A stretch of 64,000 bases of DNA from Spirosoma rigui (GTDB lineage: Bacteria > Bacteroidota > Bacteroidia > Cytophagales > Spirosomataceae), in contig NZ_CP020105.1 in NCBI RefSeq assembly GCF_002067135.1, positions 2,604,001 to 2,668,000 on the forward strand, read 5' to 3'. Under the pieces are notes generated by a model. That model worked only from the letters and a program-made list of their open reading frames with translations, did not search any database and was not told the DNA's origin. Position 1 is the first letter of the stretch. The number at the start of each line of letters is the position of its first letter. Made by a program: the position numbers and the translations under genes. Below are positions 51,125 through 61,210 of this stretch, one piece after another.

Positions 51125-51787
51125 CTAGTCCGTCGGATTACCGGGTGCGAGCCGTTTTGAGTTTCTGGTCTCCTCTTCGGCTTTGGCCTTCAATGCTTCC
51201 AATTGGCGCTGCTCCGTTTCTGGCAGCTTCAGTTGCCAGCCCATCGAACTGGCGAGTTGGTACATCATGTACTGTATCTGGTTGTTGGCAATTTTGGGCA
51301 GGTCGCTGTGCATGGCCCGTTCGTTCATGGCTTGCTTGGCCTCTTCGAGAATCTTGGTGTAATCCTCGCCACTGAAGTGGTTGAGGTAACCGGCCTGAAT
51401 ATCGTAGAAGTTATAATCAGTATCGATCGAAAGGACTTCCGGCTCCGGAAAGGCGTCGATGATCAGCGTCTTATCGCCGTTTTCGGTGGCTCGAAAGCGA
51501 ACTTTGGCAAAGTCGAACCCCACCAGCACTTTTGACTTGGCAATGACCATCGCCTTCTTGGGATCGTTAAGAAGGTACAAGATCTTCTTCTGATCCTGGT
51601 AATTGTAGATTTCCGAAAAATATCCTTCGGCCATCACTACCTTAAAAACTTTCTCGATTCGTTCCAGTAAAATGACCGAGTCGCGCCGGACATCAGTCAC
51701 GCCAGACCGACTTCGTAAGGCATTTGACAGGGCAACCCCCGCGCCGGTACCAACGAGGAGAAGCAAGGCAGTGGTTAAAAAATCCAT
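51125..51787 (-). CDS. DUF4230 membrane-anchored protein
   Basis: The 220-residue protein begins with a hydrophobic anchor (about residues 2-20, FLTTALLLLVGTGAGVAL), then the DUF4230 core with KVFKVVMAEGYFSEIYNYQD and KVLVGFDFAKVRFRA. A charged C-terminal helix (QLEALKAKAEEE) ends it. The family is widespread and of unknown role, probably periplasmic. It follows rny by 86 bases across a hairpin and precedes the aminopeptidase by 81 bases, so partial co-transcription is possible. Confidence 0.75.
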   Translation of the reverse strand: MDFLTTALLLLVGTGAGVALSNALRSRSGVTDVRRDSVILLERIEKVFKVVMAEGYFSEIYNYQDQKKILYLLNDPKKAMVIAKSKVLVGFDFAKVRFRATENGDKTLIIDAFPEPEVLSIDTDYNFYDIQAGYLNHFSGEDYTKILEEAKQAMNERAMHSDLPKIANNQIQYMMYQLASSMGWQLKLPETEQRQLEALKAKAEEETRNSKRLAPGNPTD

Positions 51788-51807
51788 ATACGGTAAATGT
51801 ATAACGA

Positions 51808-51856
51808 AAAACGTACAATGAATACTGGAATGGCTCCATTAGTCATTGTACGTTTT
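51808..51856 (-). terminator. Terminator after rny
   Basis: AAAACGTACAATGA pairs perfectly with TCATTGTACGTTTT (14 bp), with a short inner TGGA/TCCA stem, 17 bases after the rny stop. Confidence 0.7.
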
Positions 51857-51873
51857 CAATTTGGGTTAATTAT

Positions 51874-53484
51874 TTACTTCGCGTAGGCTACTGCGCGCAT
51901 TTCCCGGATAACAGTTACCTTAATTTGACCAGGATACTGCATTTCCTTCTCAATTTTCTGTGAGATTTCGTAGGAAAGAACCCCCGCCCGGTCGTCAGAC
52001 ACGTGATCGGCATCGACCATGATCCGAAGTTCGCGACCCGCCTGGATGGCGTAGCACTTTGTTACACCAGGGAAGCTACCCGCCAGCTCTTCCAGTTCTT
52101 TCAGACGACGGATGTAGGATTCCATCATTTCGCGACGGGCACCCGGCCGCGAGCCCGACACCGCATCGCAGACCTGGACGATGGGCGAGATCATACTCGT
52201 CATCTCGATTTCGTCGTGGTGAGCGCCAATGGCGTTGATCACTTCGGGATTCTCCTTATACTTTTTGGCGAGCTCCATGCCCAGAATGGCGTGGGGCAGT
52301 TCGGCTTCTTCGGGCCATACTTTACCAATGTCGTGGAGTAAACCAGCGCGTTTAGCCAGCTTGGCGTTCAGGCCCAGTTCGGCAGCCATCGTGGCGCATA
52401 ACTTGGCCACTTCGCGCGAGTGTTGCAGCAGATTCTGACCGTAGGACGACCGGAAACGCATACGCCCAACCATCTTGATCAGTTCAGGATGCAGACCGTG
52501 GATACCCAGGTCAATCACTGTCCGCTCGCCAATCTCGACGATTTCGTCCTCGATGTTTTTGCGCGTTTTGGCAACAATCTCTTCAATACGGGCGGGGTGT
52601 ATCCGGCCATCCTGAACGAGCCGGTGTAGCGACAGGCGGGCAATTTCGCGCCGGACGGGGTCAAAACCGGAAATAATGATGGCTTCGGGAGTATCGTCAA
52701 CGATGATTTCGACGCCTGTAGCGGCTTCCAGCGCCCGGATGTTCCGACCCTCACGACCAATAACTTTACCCTTCACATCGTCGGATTCAATGTTGAAGAC
52801 CGACACGCAGTTTTCAATGGCGTGTTCGGTAGCGGTGCGCTGGATGGTCTCGATAACAACCTTCTTTGCTTCTTTGGTCGCTGTCAGCTTTGCTTCTTCA
52901 ACAATGTTTTTGATGTAGGAAGAGGCCCTGGTTTCGGCTTCTGCCTTCAAATTATCGATGAGCTGTTCGCGGGCCTGGTCGGCCGAAAGGCCAGCAATTT
53001 TTTCGAGCTGGGCCAGCTGGTCGGCCAGCATCCGATCGGCTTCCTGCTGCCGGCGGTCAACTTCTTCCCGGCGTTTGTTCAGGGCTTCAACTTGCTGGGC
53101 CAGTCCATTTTTTTGCTGTCCTAGCTCATTGCGCTGCTGATTCAGTTCGTTCTCGCGGGCTTTTTGCTGATCGGCCTGCTGGTTCAGTTGCTGTTCGCGT
53201 TGTTTGAGTTTGTTCTCGTTCTGGAGTAATACATTCCGTTTCTGATTGCTGGATTCTTCAAACTCGGTTTTCAGCTTAAGGTATTTCTCCTTCGCTTCCA
53301 GCATCCGGTCTTTCTTGATCGTTTCGGCCTGTAACTCCGCATTCTTCAAAATCATTGCGGCTTTCTCTTCCGCTTCCTGCTCGTGTTTCGCACGAATTCC
53401 GGCCGTTGTCTGGCGGCCAATTAGTATGCCAATACCGCCCCCACCGAGGACAGCAAGAATAAGTAACCAAACTGGGATGTCCAT
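51874..53484 (-). CDS. rny: Ribonuclease Y
   Basis: The 536-residue protein has a single N-terminal membrane helix ([19 protein letters not shown]), a long coiled coil (about 30-165) and a KH domain (about 210-275 with [16 protein letters not shown]). An HD domain (about 340-440) carries the motif [12 protein letters not shown]. RNase Y is a membrane-anchored endonuclease that starts mRNA turnover. Length is close to that of Gram-positive RNase Y, which is widely conserved in Bacteroidota. It lies 107 bases after zapA on the same strand. Confidence 0.93.
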   Translation of the reverse strand: MDIPVWLLILAVLGGGGIGILIGRQTTAGIRAKHEQEAEEKAAMILKNAELQAETIKKDRMLEAKEKYLKLKTEFEESSNQKRNVLLQNENKLKQREQQLNQQADQQKARENELNQQRNELGQQKNGLAQQVEALNKRREEVDRRQQEADRMLADQLAQLEKIAGLSADQAREQLIDNLKAEAETRASSYIKNIVEEAKLTATKEAKKVVIETIQRTATEHAIENCVSVFNIESDDVKGKVIGREGRNIRALEAATGVEIIVDDTPEAIIISGFDPVRREIARLSLHRLVQDGRIHPARIEEIVAKTRKNIEDEIVEIGERTVIDLGIHGLHPELIKMVGRMRFRSSYGQNLLQHSREVAKLCATMAAELGLNAKLAKRAGLLHDIGKVWPEEAELPHAILGMELAKKYKENPEVINAIGAHHDEIEMTSMISPIVQVCDAVSGSRPGARREMMESYIRRLKELEELAGSFPGVTKCYAIQAGRELRIMVDADHVSDDRAGVLSYEISQKIEKEMQYPGQIKVTVIREMRAVAYAK

Positions 53485-53591
53485 TGGACTATATCGTTAG
53501 GGTTGAACAAATAAATCATCAACCTGCCGCGATACGAGTGCGTACGAACACCAACTCGGGGTAATGTAGGGGTGATTGTCCCGCCGTTTAT

Positions 53592-53879
53592 CTAGGTGGT
53601 AATGGCTGGCGTGACGACCTGGTCTAATTGAGTTATTTTGTCAAACACCATCTGTTGTAATCGCTGTACCTGTCGGTCGGCCCGCAATTTTGCTACTAAA
53701 CAATTGAAGGCAACCCTGGCTAAAGCTTCCTGCGTGTCGCTAACGCCCATGCCTTTATACCGGTCAAACTCTTCCTGAATGAGTTTGACGGCTTCACGCA
53801 CGATAGCTTCTGAATCCGGCTCTACAAACAGCTTGTAGTGCCGGTCAGCAATCTTTACGCGAATAGGCAGTTCTTCCAT
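53592..53879 (-). CDS. zapA: Cell-division protein ZapA
   Basis: The 95-residue protein shows the ZapA fold: EELPIRVKIADRHYKLFVEPDSE, a helix region IVREAVKLIQEEFDRYKGMG, then LARVAFNCLVAKLRADRQ and a short C-terminal helix. ZapA binds FtsZ and helps bundle protofilaments at the Z-ring. The ATG at 53879 is preferred; a GTG lies one codon upstream. A coiled-coil gene precedes it in the operon. Confidence 0.85.
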   Translation of the reverse strand: MEELPIRVKIADRHYKLFVEPDSEAIVREAVKLIQEEFDRYKGMGVSDTQEALARVAFNCLVAKLRADRQVQRLQQMVFDKITQLDQVVTPAITT

Positions 53880-53931
53880 CACTACGGTCGGCTTCCTGGC
53901 ACCATCATGCTGCCCCGGAGCCTATTTGGGT

Positions 53932-54270
53932 TTATGACAAACTACTCAAATGAGCAATACACCGTTCCAATTCCTGGATATACTCGTCGAGTTGTTGCTT
54001 TAATTCGGCATTCGTATCTGTACCTGACAGATTGTTATTCACAATCTTACCAAAATCTTTTGACTTTGACGCGATTTTTTCTGTATTACTCTGTTTTTTG
54101 CTTAACTGTTTTAGCTCCGCTTCCTGTTCCCGATTTTTTTTGCGCAACGACTTGTTTTCATCCTCCAGCGTTTTAATCCGCTGTTTAGTAGCGTCATAGG
54201 CAGTGCGCAACGACCCTATTTTTCGTTGGAGCCGATTGAAGGCAGCAAAAAGATCGTTTTCATCAATCAC
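53932..54270 (-). CDS. Short coiled-coil protein upstream of zapA
   Basis: I do not recognise a family with certainty. The 112-residue product is largely predicted coiled coil (IGSLRTAYDATKQRIKTL, then ENKSLRKKNREQEAEL), with an acidic N-terminus and a C-terminal helix ELKQQLDEYIQELERC. The start must be GTG at 54270, because no other in-frame methionine or ATG exists. Position right before zapA suggests a division-related partner, in the manner of ZapB; that is inference. Confidence 0.7.
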   Translation of the reverse strand: MIDENDLFAAFNRLQRKIGSLRTAYDATKQRIKTLEDENKSLRKKNREQEAELKQLSKKQSNTEKIASKSKDFGKIVNNNLSGTDTNAELKQQLDEYIQELERCIAHLSSLS

Positions 54271-54352
54271 GGGTGTGAATGTTTTTTTGATGATAACTGA
54301 TTGTGCATATGTGCAGTTATAACCAACCTGCTCTATCGGAAAAAATAATCAC

Positions 54353-56842
54353 TTATTTTCGAATTACAGCGCCTAATTCACGTTCAAATGCACTCATCAG
54401 ACGCTGCATGGTTTTGTCGATCGTCGCGTCGGTGAGCGTCTGTGTCGTGTCCTGTAAGGTGAAGCTTACCGAATAGGACTTTTTATCCGCGCCAAGCTGC
54501 TCACCTTCGAATACATCGAACGTATTGACTGATCGCAGGAGCTTCCGCTCGGTCTGGTGAGCCAGCCGGCTGATCTGCTCAAACGTCACTGTCTTGTCGA
54601 TCACCAGCGAAAGATCGCGCCGGACATCCGGGAAGCGGGATACCTCATCGTAGCGTACCTTACCACCCGTGGCCTTCATCAGCGCGCTCCAGTCAAAGTC
54701 GGCATAAAAAACGGGCTGTTTCAAGTCGACTAGTTTCGCCAGCTTCGTCTTCACAAGACCGATACTGACCAGTGGCTTCTTGTTAACCAGGTAAGTCAGA
54801 CCATACTGGAACAGGTTCGGGTCGGCAGGTTGGGTCTCCACATTACGGACCCGGAACAGGTTGAGGATACGCTGAACCGCCGTTGCCAGGTCATGGTAGG
54901 CCACGGGCTGGCTTTTCTGCATCCAGCTTTCGGCCTGCTGGTTACCCGTAATTGCCAGGCTAAGCCGCATCCGCTCAACGTACTTAACGGCTCCGTTTTC
55001 GCCCGTTACTTTGTGATATACCTTGCCAAATTCGAACAGTTTCAGGTCTTTCTGCCGCCGGTTCAGGTTATAAACCAGGGTTTCGAGACTCGAGAACAGC
55101 AAGGTTTGCCGCATAACGGACAACTCGTCGCTGAGCGGATTGAGCAGCGTTACGTCGGCACCGGGTAAACTGGGCCGGATGGCTTCATGGTAGGAGGGGC
55201 GGGTCAGCGACAGGGTGAGAATTTCGTGAAATCCGTTTGCTGCCATCAACTGCCCTACGCGGCTTTGCCACTGGTCCGGGTCAATTTTAGGAAATTCGGA
55301 AAGCGAATCGGCCGCCAGGTTTTTCGACAGCGGAATGTTGTCCAGTCCGTAAATCCGGAGAATTTCTTCGATCACGTCAGCTTCGCGCGTTACGTCAACG
55401 CGGTAGGGAGGGACAACGGCAACGAAACCATCATTCGTCTGCTCATCGAGTTGAATATCGAGCGCTTCCAGTATCCGCTGGATCTCGGCAAAATCAATGT
55501 TGATTCCGATGAGTCGGTTGATATTCCGGTATCGTACCGGCACGCGGAAAGGCGCGACGGGGGTAGGATACAAGTCAGTAATGGCGGAACTGATGATTCC
55601 CGGCCGTACCTGACCGGTCCCGCCGTTGCTGCCCGCTATCTCCTGAATGAGCAGCGCGGCCCGCTTCAGCGCGATGAGGGGCATAGCGGGATCGGTACCG
55701 CGCTCAAAACGGAACGACGCGTCGGTTTTAAGCCCGTGGTGCAGAGCCGTTTTCCGAACTGACATAGCCGAAAAATAGGCAGACTCCAGAAAGATGCGTG
55801 TGGTCTGTGCCGTTACGCCCGAGTACTGACCGCCAAACACGCCAGCAATACACATGGGTTTTTCGGCATCACAAATCATCAGGTCGGTAGCCGTCAGTTT
55901 CCGCTCAACGCCATCGAGCGTCACGAAGGGAGTACCGGCTGGCAGCGTTTTTACGATTACCTGATGGCCCGCAATCTTGTCCGCATCAAAGGCGTGCAGG
56001 GGCTGGCCCAGGTCGTGACATACAAAGTTGGTAATATCAACGATGTTGTTGATCGGATTCAGACCAATGCTCAACAGGCGCTTTTTCAACCATTCTGGCG
56101 ACTCACCAACGGTCAGGCCGCTAATGGTGAGGCCGGTGTAGCGCGGGCAGGCTTCCGTATCGTCCACGCGCACATCAAGCGTCAGGCTCTCGTTGTCGAC
56201 ACGGAACGCGTCGATATCGGGCCATTGAAGCGGGCGGTTCAGGACAGCGCGCAGATCGCGGGCAACGCCCAAGTGCGAAGCGGCATCGATACGGTTGGGT
56301 GTCAGACCAATGCTGATCCGATAGTCGGGCGATACGTCGAAATACTGATCGGCGGGCGTACCGTTCGGTAAGGCTGCGCCCGGACCGTCCGGGTCGAGCA
56401 CAATGATTCCGGCATGGGACGTACCCAGGCCTATCTCATCTTCGGCGCAGATCATCCCTTCGGACAGCGCTCCGCGAATTTTAGCTTTCTTAATCTGAAA
56501 CGACTCCCCAGCGGTTGGGTGTAGGGTTGCTCCAACGAGGGCTACGATAACCTTTTGACCGGCGGCCACATTGGGCGCACCGCAAACGATGGGCAGCGGC
56601 TGTCCGGTACCCACATCGACCGTGGTCAGACTGAGTTTGTCAGCGTCGGGGTGCTTCGTGCAGGTCAGTACTTCACCAATAACCACCCCCGACAGGGCGT
56701 TTTCGGCAGCGGGCTCACCCGATGGCCCAACGGCCTCAATTCCTTCAACTTCAAGGCCCGTTCCCGTCAATAGTTTACCAACTTCCTCGGGCGATTCGGG
56801 TAATGCAATGAACTCCTGTAACCATTTATAGGAAACTTCCAT
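54353..56842 (-). CDS. pheT: Phenylalanyl-tRNA synthetase beta subunit
   Basis: The 829-residue protein opens with the conserved SYKWLQEFIALPESPEEVG and the tRNA-binding domain (about 41-155). B3/B4 follows (PRYTGLTISGL, DITNFVCHDLGQPLHAFD), then B5 (YRNINRLIGINIDFAEI), core-like domains and the C-terminal FDX-ACB anticodon-binding domain ending FERELGAVIRK. PheS is encoded elsewhere. It charges tRNA-Phe. It heads a minus-strand run continuing to the coiled-coil gene (82 bases on), zapA and rny. A candidate promoter sits at 56868-56904. Confidence 0.95.
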   Translation of the reverse strand: MEVSYKWLQEFIALPESPEEVGKLLTGTGLEVEGIEAVGPSGEPAAENALSGVVIGEVLTCTKHPDADKLSLTTVDVGTGQPLPIVCGAPNVAAGQKVIVALVGATLHPTAGESFQIKKAKIRGALSEGMICAEDEIGLGTSHAGIIVLDPDGPGAALPNGTPADQYFDVSPDYRISIGLTPNRIDAASHLGVARDLRAVLNRPLQWPDIDAFRVDNESLTLDVRVDDTEACPRYTGLTISGLTVGESPEWLKKRLLSIGLNPINNIVDITNFVCHDLGQPLHAFDADKIAGHQVIVKTLPAGTPFVTLDGVERKLTATDLMICDAEKPMCIAGVFGGQYSGVTAQTTRIFLESAYFSAMSVRKTALHHGLKTDASFRFERGTDPAMPLIALKRAALLIQEIAGSNGGTGQVRPGIISSAITDLYPTPVAPFRVPVRYRNINRLIGINIDFAEIQRILEALDIQLDEQTNDGFVAVVPPYRVDVTREADVIEEILRIYGLDNIPLSKNLAADSLSEFPKIDPDQWQSRVGQLMAANGFHEILTLSLTRPSYHEAIRPSLPGADVTLLNPLSDELSVMRQTLLFSSLETLVYNLNRRQKDLKLFEFGKVYHKVTGENGAVKYVERMRLSLAITGNQQAESWMQKSQPVAYHDLATAVQRILNLFRVRNVETQPADPNLFQYGLTYLVNKKPLVSIGLVKTKLAKLVDLKQPVFYADFDWSALMKATGGKVRYDEVSRFPDVRRDLSLVIDKTVTFEQISRLAHQTERKLLRSVNTFDVFEGEQLGADKKSYSVSFTLQDTTQTLTDATIDKTMQRLMSAFERELGAVIRK

Positions 56843-56867
56843 ACGGCGGCATAGCGAATAAATGCCA

Positions 56868-56904
56868 CAAAGATAGGGTAAAGTTGGTGCGCTGTCAGCA
56901 CAAA
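56868..56904 (-). promoter_or_regulatory. Possible promoter of pheT
   Basis: On minus, TATCTTTG (56868-56875) matches the -7 element; TTTG at 56901-56904 lies 25 bases away, a little beyond the usual range. It would give a leader of about 19 bases. Confidence 0.4.
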
Positions 56905-57002
56905 ACTATCGTCCGTTGAATCAGGACCAGCGCGCTGAAGGGCTGAATAAAGCCTACAGACGCAAAGGGCCGCTATTTGTCGATTCAACGGTAAGCCGCT
57001 TG

Positions 57003-57647
57003 TTAGTCGTGGGCTACGTAGCGTTCGCCCGACTGGACGGCCACCGGAAGGGTATTCTCGGCGGGCGGCAACGGGCAGGCGTAACTGGGATTATAGGCAC
57101 AGTAGGGATTATATGCCTTGTTGAAGTCGAGCACCGCCCGATTCTCGACCATATCAGCCGGTTCGAGTTCGAGGTAACGGCCGCCCCCGTAGGTTTCCTT
57201 GCCAGACGTAGCATCGCGGAAAAGAATGGAATATGTATCGCCGAGCCGCACAATCAGCAGCCGACAGGCTTCACCGTTCAGACTGAAAACGGCGTGGGCA
57301 AATTTATCATATACCTCTTCGCTACCGTCGCTCATGCGAACCACCAGCTTTTGGGTTTTATCGGCAAACGGCTCCAGCCGCGCCACTATCCGGTAGGAAA
57401 GGTCAGGCTTGAAATACTGCAGGCCCGTAAACGATGCTTTGTCGGGTAGGGGTGAGTTGGTATCGGTCCGTAAGAACTCATTCTTCTTCGCGCGTGCAGC
57501 GTCGACCTGCTGGCGGTAAGCCTGGGGGCTGAGTGTTAAAGCCAACCCATCTGCCGAGCCCGGGCTGCCGCCATCGAAGACCATAAAGTAGAGCAGAATA
57601 CCTAGTAAAGCGACTAGACCACCCAGTAAAAATTTATTTTTTAACAT
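57003..57647 (-). CDS. DUF1684 protein
   Basis: The 214-residue protein has an N-terminal hydrophobic helix (FLLGGLVALLGILLYFMVF, residues about 6-24). The DUF1684 core follows, ending with the typical AYNPYCAYNPSYACPLPP motif and the acidic-aromatic FNKAYNP segment. Members are often exported; function unknown. It stands alone, convergent with nothing and divergent from the sugar cassette across 198 bases. Confidence 0.8.
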   Translation of the reverse strand: MLKNKFLLGGLVALLGILLYFMVFDGGSPGSADGLALTLSPQAYRQQVDAARAKKNEFLRTDTNSPLPDKASFTGLQYFKPDLSYRIVARLEPFADKTQKLVVRMSDGSEEVYDKFAHAVFSLNGEACRLLIVRLGDTYSILFRDATSGKETYGGGRYLELEPADMVENRAVLDFNKAYNPYCAYNPSYACPLPPAENTLPVAVQSGERYVAHD

Positions 57648-57786
57648 AGAGAAAAATACTACTTATGTCTGAGTAAATACACAGATAATCCAACAAAACA
57701 GGACAAATGTAAGGGAACCGGCGCAAGCCACCCTTTATTTAGGGAATGAACCTTGACCGTTTACTAATCAACTAACTCATTTTTAA

Positions 57787-57794
57787 TATATTTG
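57787..57794 (+). promoter_or_regulatory. -7 element for the deoxysugar cassette
   Basis: TATATTTG fits TAnnTTTG and lies 51 bases before the first ATG of the cassette. TTTA at 57760-57763 is a weak -33 candidate 23 bases upstream. Confidence 0.4.
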
Positions 57795-57845
57795 ACCTAG
57801 TAAAGAAAGAAGTGCCCAATTGCCAGATTAACATTCATCACGCTA

Positions 57846-58253
57846 ATGGCTAAGTTATACGAGCTGGAAACTTTTTCGTCAGAGAGGGGTAACCTTACTG
57901 TTTTCGAAAAGGTAATTCCGGGGACAATTCAGCGTATTTTTTACATCTACCAGGCTGGTCATAACATCCGGGCTGGTCATCGTCACCACCGTGCCTGGAA
58001 CGCCCTGATCTGCGTAAGTGGCAGCTGCCGGGTGTACAATGACAACGGTATTGTAGAAGAGACATTTTATCTGAACAGCCCAAATCAGTGTCTGGTACTG
58101 GAGCCCGAAGACTGGCATACGATGGATATGTTTACTGATGACGCTATTCTGCTCGTCGTCTCCAACGAACTCTACGATAAAGACGACTACATCTATGAAC
58201 CTTATGCCAGGAACCAGCGAGCGGGCGAAGTGGTGATGGCCGATTCGAAATGA
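57846..58253 (+). CDS. Cupin dTDP-4-keto-6-deoxy-hexose 3,4-ketoisomerase (FdtA/QdtA type)
   Basis: The 135-residue cupin starts [21 protein letters not shown] and carries [22 protein letters not shown], with the His cluster of this family. Such enzymes move the keto group of dTDP-4-keto-6-deoxyglucose to C3, the step before amination in amino-deoxysugar synthesis. It is cytoplasmic, and its stop overlaps the next start as ATGA. rmlA and rmlB for substrate supply are not in the window. Confidence 0.82.
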   Translation: MAKLYELETFSSERGNLTVFEKVIPGTIQRIFYIYQAGHNIRAGHRHHRAWNALICVSGSCRVYNDNGIVEETFYLNSPNQCLVLEPEDWHTMDMFTDDAILLVVSNELYDKDDYIYEPYARNQRAGEVVMADSK

Positions 58254-59341
58254 TCCCCTTTCTGGACCTGAAGCGTAGCAATGAACCGCATCAGGAAGCC
58301 ATCCAAGCCGCTACCAATCGGGTACTGCAATCGGGTTGGTATATTCTGGGAGAGGAAGTTAGCGCTTTCGAACGCTCCTTTGCGCACTACTGCGGCACCC
58401 GGCACTGTATTGGCGTAGCAAACGGGCTCGACGCCCTGACGCTGGTTCTGAAAGCCTGGGCGTTTGAGCCGGGTAGTGAGGTCATTGTGCCTTCCAATGC
58501 GTATATAGCCTCCGTACTGAGTATAACCCTGGCCGGTCTTACACCCGTTTTTGTGGAGCCTGACCCGGCTACGTATCTGCTCGATCCCGCTCGTATCGAT
58601 GCGGCTGTTACGGCGCGAACCAAAGCAATTCTGCCCGTACACCTCTATGGCCGGTGCTGCGCCATGACGGCCATCAACGCGGTGGCCAGTGCGTATGATC
58701 TGCTCGTGCTGGAAGATGCTGCACAGGCCCATGGTGCCCGGTACAGTGGGAAGCGGGCGGGTGCGCTGGGCCATGCCGCCGGCTGGAGCTTCTATCCCAG
58801 TAAAAATCTGGGTGCGCTGGGCGATGCGGGGGCCATAACGACCAACGACGACGATCTTGCCGACCGCCTTCGGGCGTTGCGTAACTACGGCTCGGCGCAG
58901 AAATACGTGAATGACTATGTGGGTGTCAACAGTAGGCTGGACGAACTGCAGGCGGCTATTCTGTCGGCAAAACTGCCCCGGCTGGATGAAGAGAATCACC
59001 GTCGGCGGGCGCTGGCTGCTTTGTACCTGAACGGTATCCGGCAGACCAGCCTGCGTTTGCCCCCCGCCGATCAGGTCGACCAGGATGTGTGGCATCTGTT
59101 TGTGGTCCGGCATCCCCGGCGCGAGTTGTTCCGGTCGTACCTGCGCGAGCGGGGGATCGGGACGGATGTGCATTACCCCATTGCGCCCCATCACCAGCGG
59201 GCTTACCACCCGTTTGCGCACCAGTCGTTGCCCATTTCGGAGCAGCTGCATGAGGAGGTTGTTAGCCTGCCGCTCAACCCAACCCTGACCGATGCGGACG
59301 TGGCCTATATTATTGACACCGTAAATTCGATGCGGGAATGA
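58250..59341 (+). CDS. DegT/DnrJ/EryC1-family sugar aminotransferase (FdtB/QdtB-like)
   Basis: The 363-residue PLP enzyme has [17 protein letters not shown] and [39 protein letters not shown] and the catalytic lysine in [14 protein letters not shown] complete the motif set. It should transfer an amino group to the 3-keto sugar made by the preceding ketoisomerase, giving a 3-amino-3,6-dideoxyhexose (such as dTDP-Fucp3N or Quip3N). Start and stop overlap both neighbours as ATGA, so the three genes are translated together. Confidence 0.88.
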   Translation: MIPFLDLKRSNEPHQEAIQAATNRVLQSGWYILGEEVSAFERSFAHYCGTRHCIGVANGLDALTLVLKAWAFEPGSEVIVPSNAYIASVLSITLAGLTPVFVEPDPATYLLDPARIDAAVTARTKAILPVHLYGRCCAMTAINAVASAYDLLVLEDAAQAHGARYSGKRAGALGHAAGWSFYPSKNLGALGDAGAITTNDDDLADRLRALRNYGSAQKYVNDYVGVNSRLDELQAAILSAKLPRLDEENHRRRALAALYLNGIRQTSLRLPPADQVDQDVWHLFVVRHPRRELFRSYLRERGIGTDVHYPIAPHHQRAYHPFAHQSLPISEQLHEEVVSLPLNPTLTDADVAYIIDTVNSMRE

Positions 59342-60312
59342 CAGAAATTCACCGGCTCCCCGTCACGTATCCGCTCGCCTGGCCTCTGAAGCTGTCCGTC
59401 GTGATACCCGTCTATAACAGCGAAGGCACCATTGCCCGGCTCGTTGAGCGGCTGCACGTGTGTCTGGGCGACTGGGATTTTGAGATTGTGCTTGTCAATG
59501 ATGGTAGTGTTGATGGATCAGAGCAGGTTTGCCAGCAACTGGCCGACACGCATGATACCGTACAGTTCATCTCCCTCCGCCGGAATTTCGGGGAGTTCAA
59601 TGCCGTCCTTTGCGGTCTGACGCACGCTCGCGGGCAATATACGGCCATCATCGACGATGATTTTCAGAACCCGCCTGAGTCTATTCTGACCCTGCTGAAA
59701 ACGGCCGAGCGTGGGCAGTTCGATGTTGTCTATAGCCGCTACGCCGAAAAAAAACACCATTGGTTCCGAAATGTGGGCAGCTGGCTGGTCAACGCCCTGA
59801 CGACCTACTCCCTTGGGAAACCCCGTGGGCTGTACCTGTCGAGCTTCAAGCTTATCCGGCGTGAGGTTGTCGATGAGATCATTGCCTATACCGGACCGTA
59901 TCCTTACATCGACGGGCTCATTTTCCGGGTCACGCGCAACATCGGCAGCGTAGAGGTACCCCATAATCCCCGTTCGGAAGGACAGTCAAATTACACCCTT
60001 CGGAAACTAATTGCCTTGTTTCTGAACGTATTCATCGGCTACTCGCTCTGGCCAATCCGAATCTTCACGGTGGCGGGCGCGGTTATGTTCGGGCTGGGCC
60101 TGGTAACCGGGCTTATACTGTTGGCTGGCGAACTGGCAGGGGCGTTCACGGTGTCGGGGCTGGGGCTGATTGGCTGGGGTATTGGAACGGGGCTGGGGTT
60201 GCAATTACTGTTTATGGGCGTTCTTGGTGAATACCTCGGTAAATTATTCATGGCACATAGCGGATTACCGGCCTATGTGGAAAAACGCCGGAAAGAGCGG
60301 GTTACCGACTAG
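59338..60312 (+). CDS. Membrane GT2-family glycosyltransferase (polyprenyl-phosphate type)
   Basis: The 324-residue protein has a GT-A catalytic domain ([35 protein letters not shown]). It ends with two membrane helices (about 230-252 and 261-290) and the C-terminal [14 protein letters not shown]. This is the pattern of GtrB/DPM-like transferases that load a sugar on to undecaprenyl or dolichyl phosphate. Its place behind the amino-sugar genes suggests it transfers that sugar for cell-surface glycan; the acceptor is inferred. Confidence 0.85.
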   Translation: MTEIHRLPVTYPLAWPLKLSVVIPVYNSEGTIARLVERLHVCLGDWDFEIVLVNDGSVDGSEQVCQQLADTHDTVQFISLRRNFGEFNAVLCGLTHARGQYTAIIDDDFQNPPESILTLLKTAERGQFDVVYSRYAEKKHHWFRNVGSWLVNALTTYSLGKPRGLYLSSFKLIRREVVDEIIAYTGPYPYIDGLIFRVTRNIGSVEVPHNPRSEGQSNYTLRKLIALFLNVFIGYSLWPIRIFTVAGAVMFGLGLVTGLILLAGELAGAFTVSGLGLIGWGIGTGLGLQLLFMGVLGEYLGKLFMAHSGLPAYVEKRRKERVTD

Positions 60313-60365
60313 AACGCCCGGCGTTTCTGTCCACCCGTTCCGGCACTTCGTTTAGAATCGTTTGT

Positions 60366-61127
60366 ATGATTGGTCGCTCGGATGAATACGAAAAAATGTA
60401 CCGGCTCGAAGGGCAGTTATGGTGGTACCGTATCCTGCACGAGCGGGTCGATGCGGTGTTGCGCCGGCACTTCGGTACCCAGCGGGACATTCAGCTGCTG
60501 GACGCGGGCTGCGGCACGGGTGGCCTGTTGCGCTTTCTGCAACAGCGTGGGTATACCCGGTTGCGCGGTATCGACGGGTCGGCCGATGCGGTGGCGTTCT
60601 GTCAGGCCCGCGACCTGCCCGTCGTTTTCCTGAACCTGAATCACCTGGACCAGTTTGAGCCGGAGACAACGTACGATGTTATCGTGTGCAATGATGTATT
60701 CTGCTACTTCGACGATACCAATCTGATTCCCCTGGTCAACCAGCTGGTTCGGCGACTGCGGCCCAACGGCATACTGATCACCAATAATAACGCGTTCAAT
60801 GTGTTCCGGGGCCAGCATGATCGGGCGGTTGGCAGCATGCGCCGGTTCGTCCAGAAAGATCTGGAACAGCTGCTGATCCCAGCGGGGCTGCAGATTCGCA
60901 CTGCTACCTACTGGAGTCTGCTGCTGTCGCCCTTGATTCTGTTGATGCGGCAGTGGCAGGACTGGCAGTTACGCCGGGGCTGGCGAGCGCTGGAAGAGGC
61001 CGAGTCGGACGTGTATATGCCGCCCGCCTGGCTCAACGAAACGCTTTATCGCATCGTACGGGCCGAACAAACGGTATTCGCCCGAACCCCCTTCGGCAGT
61101 TCGCTGTTTATAACAGCCGGTAAGTAG
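60366..61127 (+). CDS. Class I SAM-dependent methyltransferase
   Basis: The 253-residue protein shows YEKMYRLEGQLWWYRILHERV, motif I LLDAGCGTGGLLRFLQQRG (about 42-60), YDVIVCNDVFCYFDD and LRPNGILITNNNAFNV, the SAM-binding pattern of class I enzymes. A hydrophobic C-terminal segment (WSLLLSPLILLM) suggests membrane association. It follows the glycosyltransferase by 53 bases and may methylate a sugar or lipid carrier of the same pathway. Confidence 0.82.
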   Translation: MIGRSDEYEKMYRLEGQLWWYRILHERVDAVLRRHFGTQRDIQLLDAGCGTGGLLRFLQQRGYTRLRGIDGSADAVAFCQARDLPVVFLNLNHLDQFEPETTYDVIVCNDVFCYFDDTNLIPLVNQLVRRLRPNGILITNNNAFNVFRGQHDRAVGSMRRFVQKDLEQLLIPAGLQIRTATYWSLLLSPLILLMRQWQDWQLRRGWRALEEAESDVYMPPAWLNETLYRIVRAEQTVFARTPFGSSLFITAGK

Positions 61128-61210
61128 GTACGCCGGGTCGTGGGTTCGTGAAAAAACGGTCCCACAACCGACGGGTGTGCTACTGATCAACGGCTTAACT
61201 ACATTCTTGC

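Noticed and set aside
53485-53591. A 6S RNA between zapA and rny, as occurs beside zapA in some bacteria
   Set aside because: The gap is only 107 bases, too short, and no long bulged hairpin is visible.
57704-57711. TACATTTG (minus) as a promoter of the DUF1684 gene
   Set aside because: The -7 match is exact but there is no TTG at the right distance, so I left it out of the feature list.
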